Shown here piece by piece: positions 1 to 8,004 of a stretch of 64,000 nt of DNA (position 1 is the first letter of the stretch; every line of letters begins with the position of its first letter). Source of the DNA: an uncultured Tateyamaria sp. (lineage in GTDB: Bacteria; Pseudomonadota; Alphaproteobacteria; Rhodobacterales; Rhodobacteraceae). Under the pieces are notes generated by a model. The model had not been told where the DNA came from, made no database searches, and worked only from the letters and a program-made list of their open reading frames with translations. The translations under genes were made by a program, and so were the position numbers. The stretch covers positions 126,001 through 190,000 of the forward strand of contig NZ_CANNES010000004.1 in the NCBI RefSeq assembly GCF_947503705.1. Direction: 5' to 3'.

Positions 1-1002
1 GATCGAGTTTGGCATCATCGGATCGGACATGCCGACTGTGTTGATCAGTGCCACTTCGTTGGCGGCCTGCACGTGGGTCTGCGCCCAGTACGAGGACTCC
101 ATAACCGCGTCCTGCAACTCGCCACCAAGGCTGTCGAACACGGAGGCGTTCATCGCCGTGTGCTCTGTGCCGCAGAAGAAGTTCAGGTGCACCGATTGGG
201 ACACAACAGGCGACATGTTGGCATATGCCACAGCCGACGCCCATGTTTCCGCACCGTCGATCAGGCCCTGTTTCAGACCGTCGAGGGTTTCTTCCCACGC
301 CACCGGAACCGGGTTCAGGTTCAGCGCCGTCATAGCGATTCGACCCAATTGTGTGCCAGTCACACGGTTTTTGGTGCCAAAGAGTTGCTCGACCGAGGTG
401 ACTGTCGGCTTGTCTTCCCAGGCCAGACCCAACTGAATGCCGCGCAGTTCGGCGTGGCTGAACAGGAATTTCAGGCCGTGGCGACGCTCATAGGGCTCGC
501 GCAGCAGTTCCTGAGACTTGGGCGAGTAAAGGAAGTGGTACTGGTCCGCACGGTTACGGAACATATACGCATAGTCCAATACGTTCAGGTAGGGTGCGCC
601 ACCAGCGGAGTTCTGGGTCGAGGCCGCATAGATGTCGATGATGCCCTGCTGTGCTTTCTCAACGCAGGAAACCTGACCACAAATCTGGTTATCCCCAATG
701 AATTCAACGCGAATCTCGCCGTCTGTGCGGCTTTCCAGGTCGCGGGCAAATTCCAGAGCACCGGCACGTTCGATCAGCAGGTTGCGTGCGTTAAAGCCCG
801 CAGCCCCGAACTTCAGCATGAACTTTGGCTCTTTGGCAAAGCGCTTTTCGTAAGTGGATTCAGCCGCCGATGCGAGGTTTGCAAGGCTCATAGCCCCGCC
901 AAAACCGCCTGCCGCCAAAAGCGTGGAGCTCATGCCATAACGGCCTGCCACTTTAAACAAATCGCGGCGGGAAATGCCGTTGATTTTGTCACTAATTCCC
1001 AT
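1..1002 (-). CDS. TRAP transporter substrate-binding protein DctP family (3' end cut by window)
   Basis: Periplasmic solute receptor of a tripartite ATP-independent (TRAP) importer. The reading frame stays open from the ATG at 1000-1002 to the window edge, giving the first 334 codons. The N-terminus carries a Tat-type signal (SRRDLFKVAG near residue 10) followed by a hydrophobic Ala/Gly stretch ending near ASA. Family-typical stretches follow, such as RVEFIGDNQICG and, further on, VPVAWEETLDGLKQGLIDGAE, the conserved ligand-pocket region of DctP proteins. A good Shine-Dalgarno sequence (AGGGAGGA) sits just upstream. The membrane subunits DctQ and DctM are not visible and probably lie beyond base 1. 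It diverges from a GMC oxidoreductase. The substrate cannot be told from the sequence. Confidence 0.93.
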   Translation of the reverse strand, partial: MGISDKINGISRRDLFKVAGRYGMSSTLLAAGGFGGAMSLANLASAAESTYEKRFAKEPKFMLKFGAAGFNARNLLIERAGALEFARDLESRTDGEIRVEFIGDNQICGQVSCVEKAQQGIIDIYAASTQNSAGGAPYLNVLDYAYMFRNRADQYHFLYSPKSQELLREPYERRHGLKFLFSHAELRGIQLGLAWEDKPTVTSVEQLFGTKNRVTGTQLGRIAMTALNLNPVPVAWEETLDGLKQGLIDGAETWASAVAYANMSPVVSQSVHLNFFCGTEHTAMNASVFDSLGGELQDAVMESSYWAQTHVQAANEVALINTVGMSDPMMPNSI

Positions 1003-1026
1003 GCTATCCTCCCTGATGCATATTAT

Positions 1027-1044
1027 TGAGACGTTTCATCTCAA
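1027..1044. promoter_or_regulatory. Possible LacI-family operator between TRAP receptor and GMC genes
   Basis: TGAGACGTTTCA at 1027-1038 is an imperfect dyad with the central CG typical of LacI-family operators, and it lies inside a wider inverted repeat, TTGAGA-N7-TCTCAA (1026-1044). It sits in the 119-bp divergent region. Whether the LacI gene at 2714-3730 binds it is inference; its own candidate sites have a different sequence. Confidence 0.35.
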
Positions 1045-1121
1045 AAAAGACTAGCTTAAGAAAAACAATCTGCATAGGTTTTTTTCAAACGAGTTCCAGA
1101 GAATCTGAAGGAGGATCGCGC

Positions 1122-2717
1122 ATGGAGGCCGATTATGTCATCGTGGGCGCAGGCTCGGCGGGCTGTGTGATCGCAAACCGGCTGAGTGCCGACGCATCGA
1201 AGAAGGTGATTCTGCTTGAGGCGGGCGGGCGCGACCTGAATCCGTGGATCCACATTCCGGTGGGATACTTCAAAACCATTCACAATCCCAACGTCGACTG
1301 GTGCTACAAGACCGAGCCCGATCCGGGCCTGAATGGCCGCTCCATCGAATGGCCACGAGGCAAGGTGCTCGGCGGCTCGTCCTCGTTGAACGGCTTGCTG
1401 TATGTGCGCGGGCAACCCCAAGACTACGATCGCTGGGCCCAGATGGGCAATCGCGGATGGGCATGGGATGATGTCTTGCCGCTTTTCAAACGGTCCGAAG
1501 GCAACGAGCGGGGCGCGGATGAGTTTCACGGCGACAGCGGCAACTTGTCTGTGTCCAATATGCGCATCCAGCGCCCGATCACAGACGCCTGGGTCGCGGC
1601 CGCGCAGGCGGCGGGTTATCCATTCAACCCGGATTATAATGGTGCAAGTCAGGAAGGCGTCGGTTTTTTTCAGCTGACTGCGCGAAATGGGCGGCGCTGT
1701 TCATCCGCCGTAGCGTTCTTGAACCCGGTCAAAAGCCGTGAAAATTTGCAAATTATCACTCACGCCCAAGTCGAAAAAGTCGAAATCACCGACAAACGTG
1801 CCACCGGCGTGACCTACCGCGACAAGGGCGGAAATCTGCAAACCGTCAAGGCGCGTCAGGAGGTTATTCTGTCCGGCGGTGCCATCAATTCGCCGCAGCT
1901 TTTGATGCTGTCGGGCATCGGCGAGGCCGCGCAATTGCAAGAACACGGGATCGACGTCATCGCAGACTTGCCCGGCGTAGGGAAGAACATGCAAGACCAC
2001 CTGCAAGCGCGGTTGGTCTATAAATGCAACGAACCAACGTTGAATGATGAGGTCAGCAGCCTCTTTGGTCAGGCCAAGATCGGTCTGAAATACCTGATGT
2101 TCCGCGCGGGTCCAATGACCATGGCGGCCAGCCTTGCAACCGGGTTCATGAAAACCCGTGAGGATATGGAAACACCCGACATTCAGTTCCACGTGCAGCC
2201 CCTGTCAGCCGAAAACCCGGGCAAAGGCGCGGATCCGTTTTCCGCCTTTACAATGTCGGTCTGTCAGCTGCGCCCTGAATCCAAAGGGGAAATCCGGCTG
2301 GCCGGTCCGGGTGGCCGGACATATCCCAAGATCATCCCCAACTATCTGAGCACTGAAACCGATTGCCGGACCATCGTGGCGGGCGTCAACATTGCCCGCA
2401 AAATTGCGCGGCATGCGCCACTGACGTCCAAGATTTCCGAAGAGTACCGGCCCCACGCGGACCTGCCGATGGATGACTATGATGCGACCCTGGATTGGGC
2501 GCGCAACAACACCGCGTCGATTTATCATCCGACGGGCACCTGCAAGATGGGTCAGGACAAAAGTGCTGTGGTAGATGCTGACTTGCGCGTCCATGGCATT
2601 GCGGGTCTGCGCGTCGCTGATTGTTCGATCATGCCCGAAATCGTCAGCGGCAACACCAATGCGCCTGCAATCATGATCGGTGAAAAAGCCTCTGATCTGA
2701 TCCGCGCAGCGGGTTAG
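1122..2717 (+). CDS. GMC family FAD-dependent oxidoreductase (choline dehydrogenase-like)
   Basis: Flavoenzyme expected to oxidise a primary or secondary alcohol. The 531 residues show the FAD dinucleotide-binding motif GAGSAG at 9-14 with the ribose-binding Glu at 33, the GMC signature region WPRGKVLGGSSSLNG near 87-101, and the C-terminal catalytic His in YHPTGTCKMG with the partner Asn in SGNTNAPAIMIGEKASD. The start at 1122 has an ideal ribosome site (AAGGAGGA at 1108-1115); longer in-frame starts lack one. It diverges from the TRAP receptor gene and its stop overlaps the stop of the convergent LacI gene by a few bases. GMC enzymes of this type in marine bacteria act on varied alcohols, so betaine synthesis should not be assumed. 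Confidence 0.93.
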   Translation: MEADYVIVGAGSAGCVIANRLSADASKKVILLEAGGRDLNPWIHIPVGYFKTIHNPNVDWCYKTEPDPGLNGRSIEWPRGKVLGGSSSLNGLLYVRGQPQDYDRWAQMGNRGWAWDDVLPLFKRSEGNERGADEFHGDSGNLSVSNMRIQRPITDAWVAAAQAAGYPFNPDYNGASQEGVGFFQLTARNGRRCSSAVAFLNPVKSRENLQIITHAQVEKVEITDKRATGVTYRDKGGNLQTVKARQEVILSGGAINSPQLLMLSGIGEAAQLQEHGIDVIADLPGVGKNMQDHLQARLVYKCNEPTLNDEVSSLFGQAKIGLKYLMFRAGPMTMAASLATGFMKTREDMETPDIQFHVQPLSAENPGKGADPFSAFTMSVCQLRPESKGEIRLAGPGGRTYPKIIPNYLSTETDCRTIVAGVNIARKIARHAPLTSKISEEYRPHADLPMDDYDATLDWARNNTASIYHPTGTCKMGQDKSAVVDADLRVHGIAGLRVADCSIMPEIVSGNTNAPAIMIGEKASDLIRAAG

Positions 2718-3730
2718 GCTTGGGCCCGCCACAATGGCTTGGGTTCGTGCAAGGTCTGCAATGTCTCGATCGGCGCGCCCTGCACCCGTGCGATCAAAAG
2801 GCGCGCCAGTTCGCGGCCCGTCTGGGAAAGGTCTTCGCCAACCGTATCAATTCCTGGATGCAAGATCGGCAAAATGTCAGTGGTCTGACGGCAGATCAGG
2901 GAATAATCTCGCCCTTCGACCATACCACTGTCAGACAGCCCGCCCATCAGCGCTAGGGTGGCCAGTTCATTGTTGCTGATAATGGCGTCGAATGGATCTG
3001 CGCGCCCCGCAAGGGCCTGCCCAAAGGTACGCGCAGTCTGAGTCGAGACCAGAATGCCGGTTTCGGTCGCAACCTCGCCCGTCATGCCGCTTTGCGCCAG
3101 CGCCCTGTGAAAGCCCCCCACGATCTTGGAGAAATTTGTGGTTCCGTCATCTTCGGCCACCAGAAGAAAGCGTTTACGCTTGAGGTCAAGCAACCGGGAC
3201 ACGGCCATCTGAACAAACCGCTCGGCATGAAAATCGTGAAAGGCGTGCGCACCATAAAACTCGGTTCGACCATGAGACACGAAAGGGAATCCGGTATCCA
3301 TCAGCATCTGGACCCGCGGATCACGCGCGCTGGTGTGTGTTAGGATGATGCCGTCCGCCGCCCGGTTCTGCAGGATGTAGCGCACTGAGTCTTCGGGCGT
3401 ATCGTGCTGAAAATCCGGGATGACGTTCAGGTGGTATTTCGTGCCCATAAGATGCGCCCCGATCCCTTCGATGATCTGGCGGGTGTAGTCGATGGTATTG
3501 CGGGCGGGTGACAGAACGAGGCTGAGGACGTTTGTTTGCCCCGTGCGCAGGCGGACACCCGCTCGATTGGGGACATAGCCGACTTCAGCGGCGGCCTGGG
3601 CAATCTTTTCGCGTGTTTCTTTCTTTAGGCGGCTCCCGTCACGCAAGGACAGCGAAACGGTCGACAGGCTGAGGCCTGTCAAATCGGCGATCGTCTTGAG
3701 CGTTGGAGGCTTTGGTTTGTCGTTTGCCAT
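2714..3730 (-). CDS. LacI family transcriptional regulator
   Basis: Sugar-responsive repressor of 338 residues. The N-terminal helix-turn-helix spans roughly residues 10-32 (LKTIADLTGLSLSTVSLSLRD), followed by the hinge region (YVPNRAGVRLRTGQTN) and a periplasmic-binding-protein-like effector domain to the end. It is read away from the ABC operon that starts at 4020, with 289 bp between them. That space contains two 14-bp palindromes with a central CG, exactly 100 bp apart, which are the natural candidates for its operators. Likely job: repress the adjacent glycoside-uptake operon until the imported solute or a breakdown product is bound. The stop overlaps that of the GMC gene. Confidence 0.93.
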   Translation of the reverse strand: MANDKPKPPTLKTIADLTGLSLSTVSLSLRDGSRLKKETREKIAQAAAEVGYVPNRAGVRLRTGQTNVLSLVLSPARNTIDYTRQIIEGIGAHLMGTKYHLNVIPDFQHDTPEDSVRYILQNRAADGIILTHTSARDPRVQMLMDTGFPFVSHGRTEFYGAHAFHDFHAERFVQMAVSRLLDLKRKRFLLVAEDDGTTNFSKIVGGFHRALAQSGMTGEVATETGILVSTQTARTFGQALAGRADPFDAIISNNELATLALMGGLSDSGMVEGRDYSLICRQTTDILPILHPGIDTVGEDLSQTGRELARLLIARVQGAPIETLQTLHEPKPLWRAQA

Positions 3731-3813
3731 TCAATTGCCTTACCAGACATCATGCCTAGTTTCAGCTTCTCATTGGTACAGAGTTCCGCGCATCAGACAA
3801 CATCGAATCACTT

Positions 3814-3827
3814 TCGCAACGTTGCAA
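3814..3827. promoter_or_regulatory. Candidate LacI operator O1
   Basis: TCGCAACGTTGCAA, with a perfect inner palindrome GCAACGTTGC (3816-3825) and the central CG of LacI-type sites. It matches the second site at 3914-3927 at 12 of 14 positions and lies exactly 100 bp from it. Confidence 0.6.
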
Positions 3828-3913
3828 TGCAGGCGCAGAAATTCATGCCGCGATGCGGAATTTTGGCCATATAAACTTGAAAACAGGCCAGAATAGCGTT
3901 GTGAAAGTTTTTG

Positions 3914-3927
3914 TTGCATCGTTGCAA
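3914..3927. promoter_or_regulatory. Candidate LacI operator O2
   Basis: TTGCATCGTTGCAA, an inverted TTGCA/TGCAA repeat in the divergent region between the regulator gene and the binding-protein gene. With O1 it suggests the consensus TYGCAWCGTTGCAA and possible looping between the two sites. Confidence 0.6.
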
Positions 3928-4019
3928 TTTCCAGCCCACGATGACCGAGTTTTCAATCCGGTGACGTATCCACGTGCCCGGAGGCAATCACATGCGTTTC
4001 CACGAGGGAGGAAAAACTC

Positions 4020-5378
4020 ATGACATTCACCAAGAGCTTAACGGGTCGTTTGCTGATGGGATCGGCACTGATCCTGGCGCTCGGCGCCAGTGCAGCCATG
4101 GCCGACAACATCCGGTTCTGGACAACCGAAGAACAGCCCGAACGGCTGGCCAAACAGCAAGCACTCGCTGCCGAATTTGCGGCGGCCACAGGCAACACGG
4201 TCGAGGTGATTCCCGTTTCGGAAACCGAACTGGGCACGCGAGCGACGGCTGCATTTGCGGCCGGTGACCTGCCTGATGTGATCTACCACCCGTTGCAATA
4301 TGCCCTGCCTTGGGCAGAGGCCGGCATTCTGGACACCGAAGCCGCCACGGAAGTGGTTGAAGATCTGGGTCGCGGCACCTTTGCCGCCGGTCCTTTGGCA
4401 ATGGCAGATTATGATGGTGATGTGGCTTCCGTCCCCGTGGACGGTTGGACACAGATGATCGTCTACCGCGCCGATGCCTTTGCCGAAAAGGGGCTGGAGC
4501 CGCCCAACACATACGCCAACGTACTGACCGCCATTGATGCACTGCATAATCCGCCGGAAATGTACGGCTTCGTTGCTGCAACCAAGGTGGACGAGAACTT
4601 CATGAGCCAGGTTCTGGAACACGTGTTCCTGGCCAATGGCGTATCGCCTGTCGATGATGATGGTTTTGCCCCACTGGATGAGGCGGCCACCACTGAAGTC
4701 CTGGATTTCTACAAGGCCATTGCCAAGGCATCCCCCCCGGGTGAGCTGTTCTGGAAGCAATCCCGCGAGCTCTATTTCGCAGGTCAGGCCGCGATGATCA
4801 TCTGGTCGCCCTTTATTCTCGACGAATTGGCGGGCTTGCGTGACAGCGCAGCACCGACCATCAACGACGATCCAACAACGCAGGAACTGGCGGCAAAAAC
4901 TGGCATCGTGACCAACTTTGCAGGCCCGTCGAACCCCGATGGCGCCGCCTGGGGTGACGTGCGTTACTTTGGTATCACGACCGATGCGGACACCGACACG
5001 GCTCAGGCTTTTGTCGAATACTCGATGAATGACGGTTATGTGCAGACCTTGTCGATCGCAGCCGAAGGCAAGTTCCCGGTGCGCACCGGCACTGCGGACG
5101 AGCCCGGCAAGTTCAGTGCCGCCTGGTCTGAAATTCCTGTCGGTGTTGACCGCAAAGCGGCCCTCAAGGACCTGTATGCGGCGGACATGCTGGACGAGAT
5201 CGTGGGCGGTCTGAAAGTGGCCAAGCGCTGGGGTGTGGAGGAAGGACAGTTGTCGCTGGCCTCCAAAATGATCAACAGCCAAGCGATCAACCGCGTTGTC
5301 CGTCAGTACATTGACGACGAGATTGACGCGGCAGCGGCCGTGGCTGCGATGAATGACGCATTGGCGTCCGTTAACTAA
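4020..5378 (+). CDS. Carbohydrate ABC transporter substrate-binding protein (family 1)
   Basis: Periplasmic receptor of the ABC importer encoded by the following genes. The 452 residues start with a Sec signal peptide (charged start, hydrophobic core about 10-24, cleavage after AMA near 28) and continue with the family 1 solute-binding fold; PDVIYHPLQYALPWAEAG and VPVDGWTQMIVYRADAFAEKG are typical of sugar-binding members. A strong ribosome site (GAGGGAGGA) precedes the ATG. It is the first gene of the operon binding protein-permease-permease-GH63 hydrolase-ATPase. A hairpin right after the stop would let this gene be expressed above the membrane subunits. Ligand by context: a small glycoside such as glucosylglycerate, glucosylglycerol or mannosylglycerate (inference). 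Confidence 0.92.
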   Translation: MTFTKSLTGRLLMGSALILALGASAAMADNIRFWTTEEQPERLAKQQALAAEFAAATGNTVEVIPVSETELGTRATAAFAAGDLPDVIYHPLQYALPWAEAGILDTEAATEVVEDLGRGTFAAGPLAMADYDGDVASVPVDGWTQMIVYRADAFAEKGLEPPNTYANVLTAIDALHNPPEMYGFVAATKVDENFMSQVLEHVFLANGVSPVDDDGFAPLDEAATTEVLDFYKAIAKASPPGELFWKQSRELYFAGQAAMIIWSPFILDELAGLRDSAAPTINDDPTTQELAAKTGIVTNFAGPSNPDGAAWGDVRYFGITTDADTDTAQAFVEYSMNDGYVQTLSIAAEGKFPVRTGTADEPGKFSAAWSEIPVGVDRKAALKDLYAADMLDEIVGGLKVAKRWGVEEGQLSLASKMINSQAINRVVRQYIDDEIDAAAAVAAMNDALASVN

Positions 5379-5382
5379 GATC

Positions 5383-5412
5383 ACGAGGGGGTGGGCGCGC
5401 TTGCCCCCTCGT
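5383..5412 (+). terminator. Intercistronic hairpin after the binding-protein gene
   Basis: A perfect 9-bp stem, ACGAGGGGG (5383-5391) with CCCCCTCGT (5404-5412), and a 12-nt loop, followed by TTTCCCCCTTT. It lies between the receptor and permease genes, as is common where the receptor mRNA is kept in excess. It also argues against the GTG at 5391 as the permease start, since that codon is inside the stem. Confidence 0.6.
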
Positions 5413-5438
5413 TTCCCCCTTTGGTCACGAGCGTTGCC

Positions 5439-6671
5439 ATGACATCCCCCACCCCACCGACAACACGTGGTGCGCTGGAAAAGCGCGAGGCGCGACTGGC
5501 CTGGAGCCTGCTCTTGCCCACCATCACCATCGTCAGTCTGGTGATCATCCTACCCCTTTTGGCGATTTTCTGGATCAGCTTCAAACCCGTGGGTCTCGCC
5601 GATTTGCGCCCCGTGGCTCCGGTTGTCCGCGAGAGCCTGCGTGAGCGAGGTGGCGACTACCGGATCGAGTACCGGGTCCGAAATTCTTCGCAAACCAAAC
5701 CAGTCACCGGCGTCAGCTTTGTCGATGTGATCCCGGACGGGGTGATATTGCTTGAGGTGCCTGAAGCCTGTGTCCTTGACGGCGCGACCCTCAACTGCGC
5801 TTTTGGCGATATTGAAGGCGGGTTTAACGAACGCCTGCGCGTTCCTGTGACACTGGACGGCGATGCCGACGCCCTCGAGGAAGCCGTCGAAGGCTCAGAA
5901 CCCACCGTTGCCGGTCGCGGCGACAGCGTGATGACAAACTCCGAATTCACACTTGAGAATTTTGCCCGCCTCTTTGACGGCAAGGAATTCTGGCAGGTCA
6001 TGTGGGCGACCATCTTTTATACCGTTTTTGGCACAATCGGCGCGCTGGTGGTCGGCCTGTTTGCCGCATTGCTGCTCAACAAGAGCTTTCGCGGCAAGGG
6101 GTTGCTGCGCGGTTTGTACCTTTTTCCTTACGTCTCCCCGATTATCGCCGTGGCCTTTACCTGGGTCACGCTGCTGGATCCGTTTTCCGGATCGCTGAAC
6201 GCGCTGTTGATCCAGATGGGCGTAACCGAAGGGCCGATCAACTTCTTTGGTCAGCGTCCTCTTGCGCTGATCATGGTGACGGTGTTCGAAATCTGGCGAT
6301 ATTTCCCCCTATCCTTCCTGTTCATCCTGGCGCGCATGCAAAGCATCGACACAGACATGTATGAGGCCGCGGATATGGATGGTGCGTCACCATTCCAGAA
6401 ATTTTGGTATCTGAGCATGCCGATGCTGTTGGGTATTTTGTCGGTCCTGTTCTTGCTTCGCTTTATCTGGACCTTCAACAAATTCGACGACATTTTCCTG
6501 CTGACCGGGGGGAACGCAGGCACGCGGACACTGACCGTGAATGTCTATGAACAGGCCTTTGCCATTTCCAATATTGGCGCAGGGGCTGCGGTGGCGGTAG
6601 TGATCTTTGCCATGCTGCTTTTGTTCAGCTTCTTCTTTTTCAAATATATCAGCCAGGAGGAAGGGCTGTGA
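5439..6671 (+). CDS. ABC transporter permease, MalF-like, with a DUF11-like periplasmic insert
   Basis: Membrane subunit of the sugar importer, 410 residues from the ATG at 5439. The first membrane helix is at about 21-48. It is followed by an insert (about 55-165) that is not membrane-like but resembles a beta-sandwich of the DUF11 type: FVDVIPDGVILLEV, then Cys111 and Cys120, then GGFNERLRVPVTLDGDA. Then come the usual five helices and the EAA loop (YEAADMDGASPFQKFWYLSMP) that docks on the ATPase. The place of the insert matches the large second periplasmic loop of E. coli MalF. The two cysteines could form a disulfide in the periplasm. It probably contacts the binding protein; this is inference. 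Confidence 0.9.
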   Translation: MTSPTPPTTRGALEKREARLAWSLLLPTITIVSLVIILPLLAIFWISFKPVGLADLRPVAPVVRESLRERGGDYRIEYRVRNSSQTKPVTGVSFVDVIPDGVILLEVPEACVLDGATLNCAFGDIEGGFNERLRVPVTLDGDADALEEAVEGSEPTVAGRGDSVMTNSEFTLENFARLFDGKEFWQVMWATIFYTVFGTIGALVVGLFAALLLNKSFRGKGLLRGLYLFPYVSPIIAVAFTWVTLLDPFSGSLNALLIQMGVTEGPINFFGQRPLALIMVTVFEIWRYFPLSFLFILARMQSIDTDMYEAADMDGASPFQKFWYLSMPMLLGILSVLFLLRFIWTFNKFDDIFLLTGGNAGTRTLTVNVYEQAFAISNIGAGAAVAVVIFAMLLLFSFFFFKYISQEEGL

Positions 6672-6720
6672 ACGTGGGAACCGCAAAACTTGTTTGCGTC
6701 TCGCCTGCGGCGGGCGTGGT

Positions 6721-6778
6721 CAGGGGCGCTGCCCCTCGGCCTTTGGCCTCACCCCGGAGTATTTTCAAAGAGAAGAAC
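6721..6778. repeat. REP-like palindromic repeat, copy 1
   Basis: Two small triloop hairpins in a row (GGGGC-gct-GCCCC at 6723-6735 and GGCC-ttt-GGCC at 6738-6748), then CACCCCGGAGTATTTTCAAAGAG. The same order and much of the same sequence recurs at 52044-52100. It fills the gap between the two permease genes, so it is transcribed inside the operon. Confidence 0.6.
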
Positions 6779-6789
6779 GGAAGGGCGGC

Positions 6790-8004
6790 ATGAGTATTTT
6801 GCGCCAGGGTATCGTGACCGCAGCTATCATTGGTCTGTTCTGGGCCTTTGTCATCGCGACCACCGTTTGTGTCGGGCTGTCATTTGCCAGCGGATTCGGG
6901 TTTCGGCCCGGGATATTGGGCTGTGCGACCCTCGGGGTCGCAGGAGGATTGGCCCTGATCTACGTACGTGATCTCCGTCTGGTGATGGGCGGCTTTGGTG
7001 CGGCGGCCCTCGCGTTGCTGTTCACGCCGCTCTCACCGGTCCTGTTTGCTGATGGTGTTCCCTTGCTCTGGCAAGGGGTGGCAGTGGCCTTGTTCGCGCT
7101 GTTCACGATCTGGCCCCTCGCCCGGATGTTGGTGGAGGCCCATCCCGGCCCTCTTAACCGTCATGCGTTTGAAGATGCCGTAATCCGGTTCTTGACCGGC
7201 TTTGGCTATATCGGTTTTACCGCCGTCGTGCTGATCCCCTTTTACGTCATGGTCATGACCAGCTTGAAATCTCAGCAGGCTTTGCTTCGCAATCCCTTGG
7301 ACTTTTCGATTGATCTGGGCCGGGGGCTGGACCTTTTCCGCAGCTACTTCGAGCTTTTTGCGCAGTTCAATTTTGGCAGCTACCTGTGGACCAGTTTCTA
7401 TGTTTCTGTCCTGACCGTTTTTATCACGCTGCTGTTCAGTGTGCCCGGGGCATATGCCGTCGCGCGGCTGCGGTTCAAGGGGCGGGCGGCGTTCTCGCGC
7501 TCCATCCTGCTGATCTATATGGTGCCGATGATCGTTTTGGCATTGCCCATCTATATCGCCTTTTCGATGACAGGCCTGCGCAACACCATTCCAGGCCTGT
7601 TGATGATCTATCCGGTCACGACGATCCCGGTGGCGCTTTACATGTTGCAGGGCTATTTTCGGGGACTGCCGGGCGAGGTTGAAGAGGCTGGATTGATGGA
7701 TGGCCTGAGCCGTATTCAGGTGATCCTCAAGATCACCCTGCCCCTGTCGCTGCCCGCAATGGTGTCGGTATCGCTTTATGTTTTCATGATCGCCTGGAAT
7801 GAGTTTCTTCTGGCCTTCATGCTGCTGGACGATCCGTCAAAATTCACGCTCACGCGCGGCGTGGCGATGTTGAACTCTTCTGAAATTCCGCGCCAGCACC
7901 TGATGGCGGGTGCTGTGATCGCGACACTGCCGATCATGGCCCTGTTTCTGGGGTTGGAGCGGTTCATGACAAAAGGGCTGACCGCTGGGTCGGTAAAAGG
8001 ATGA
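6790..8004 (+). CDS. ABC transporter permease, MalG-like, with extra N-terminal membrane segments
   Basis: Second membrane subunit of the importer. Usual MalG-type permeases are about 280 residues; this one has 404. The surplus is an N-terminal block of about 115 residues with four further hydrophobic segments (near 8-35, 43-60, 66-88 and 92-112). The canonical part starts near FGYIGFTAVVLIPFYVMVMTSLK and contains the EAA loop EVEEAGLMDGLSRIQVILKI. The ATG at 6790 is preceded by GAAGGGCGG. The gene is separated from the first permease by a REP-like repeat and overlaps the next gene by 4 bases (ATGA). Together with the insert in the partner permease this marks an unusual importer subtype. Confidence 0.9.
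   Translation: MSILRQGIVTAAIIGLFWAFVIATTVCVGLSFASGFGFRPGILGCATLGVAGGLALIYVRDLRLVMGGFGAAALALLFTPLSPVLFADGVPLLWQGVAVALFALFTIWPLARMLVEAHPGPLNRHAFEDAVIRFLTGFGYIGFTAVVLIPFYVMVMTSLKSQQALLRNPLDFSIDLGRGLDLFRSYFELFAQFNFGSYLWTSFYVSVLTVFITLLFSVPGAYAVARLRFKGRAAFSRSILLIYMVPMIVLALPIYIAFSMTGLRNTIPGLLMIYPVTTIPVALYMLQGYFRGLPGEVEEAGLMDGLSRIQVILKITLPLSLPAMVSVSLYVFMIAWNEFLLAFMLLDDPSKFTLTRGVAMLNSSEIPRQHLMAGAVIATLPIMALFLGLERFMTKGLTAGSVKG

Noticed and set aside
73..1029. Open frame of 318 codons on the plus strand
   Set aside because: Antisense to the TRAP receptor gene, which has a Tat signal and a strong ribosome site.
4038..5384. Open frame of 448 codons on the minus strand
   Set aside because: Lies fully over the binding-protein gene, which has signal peptide, ribosome site and family motifs; the antisense product shows none.
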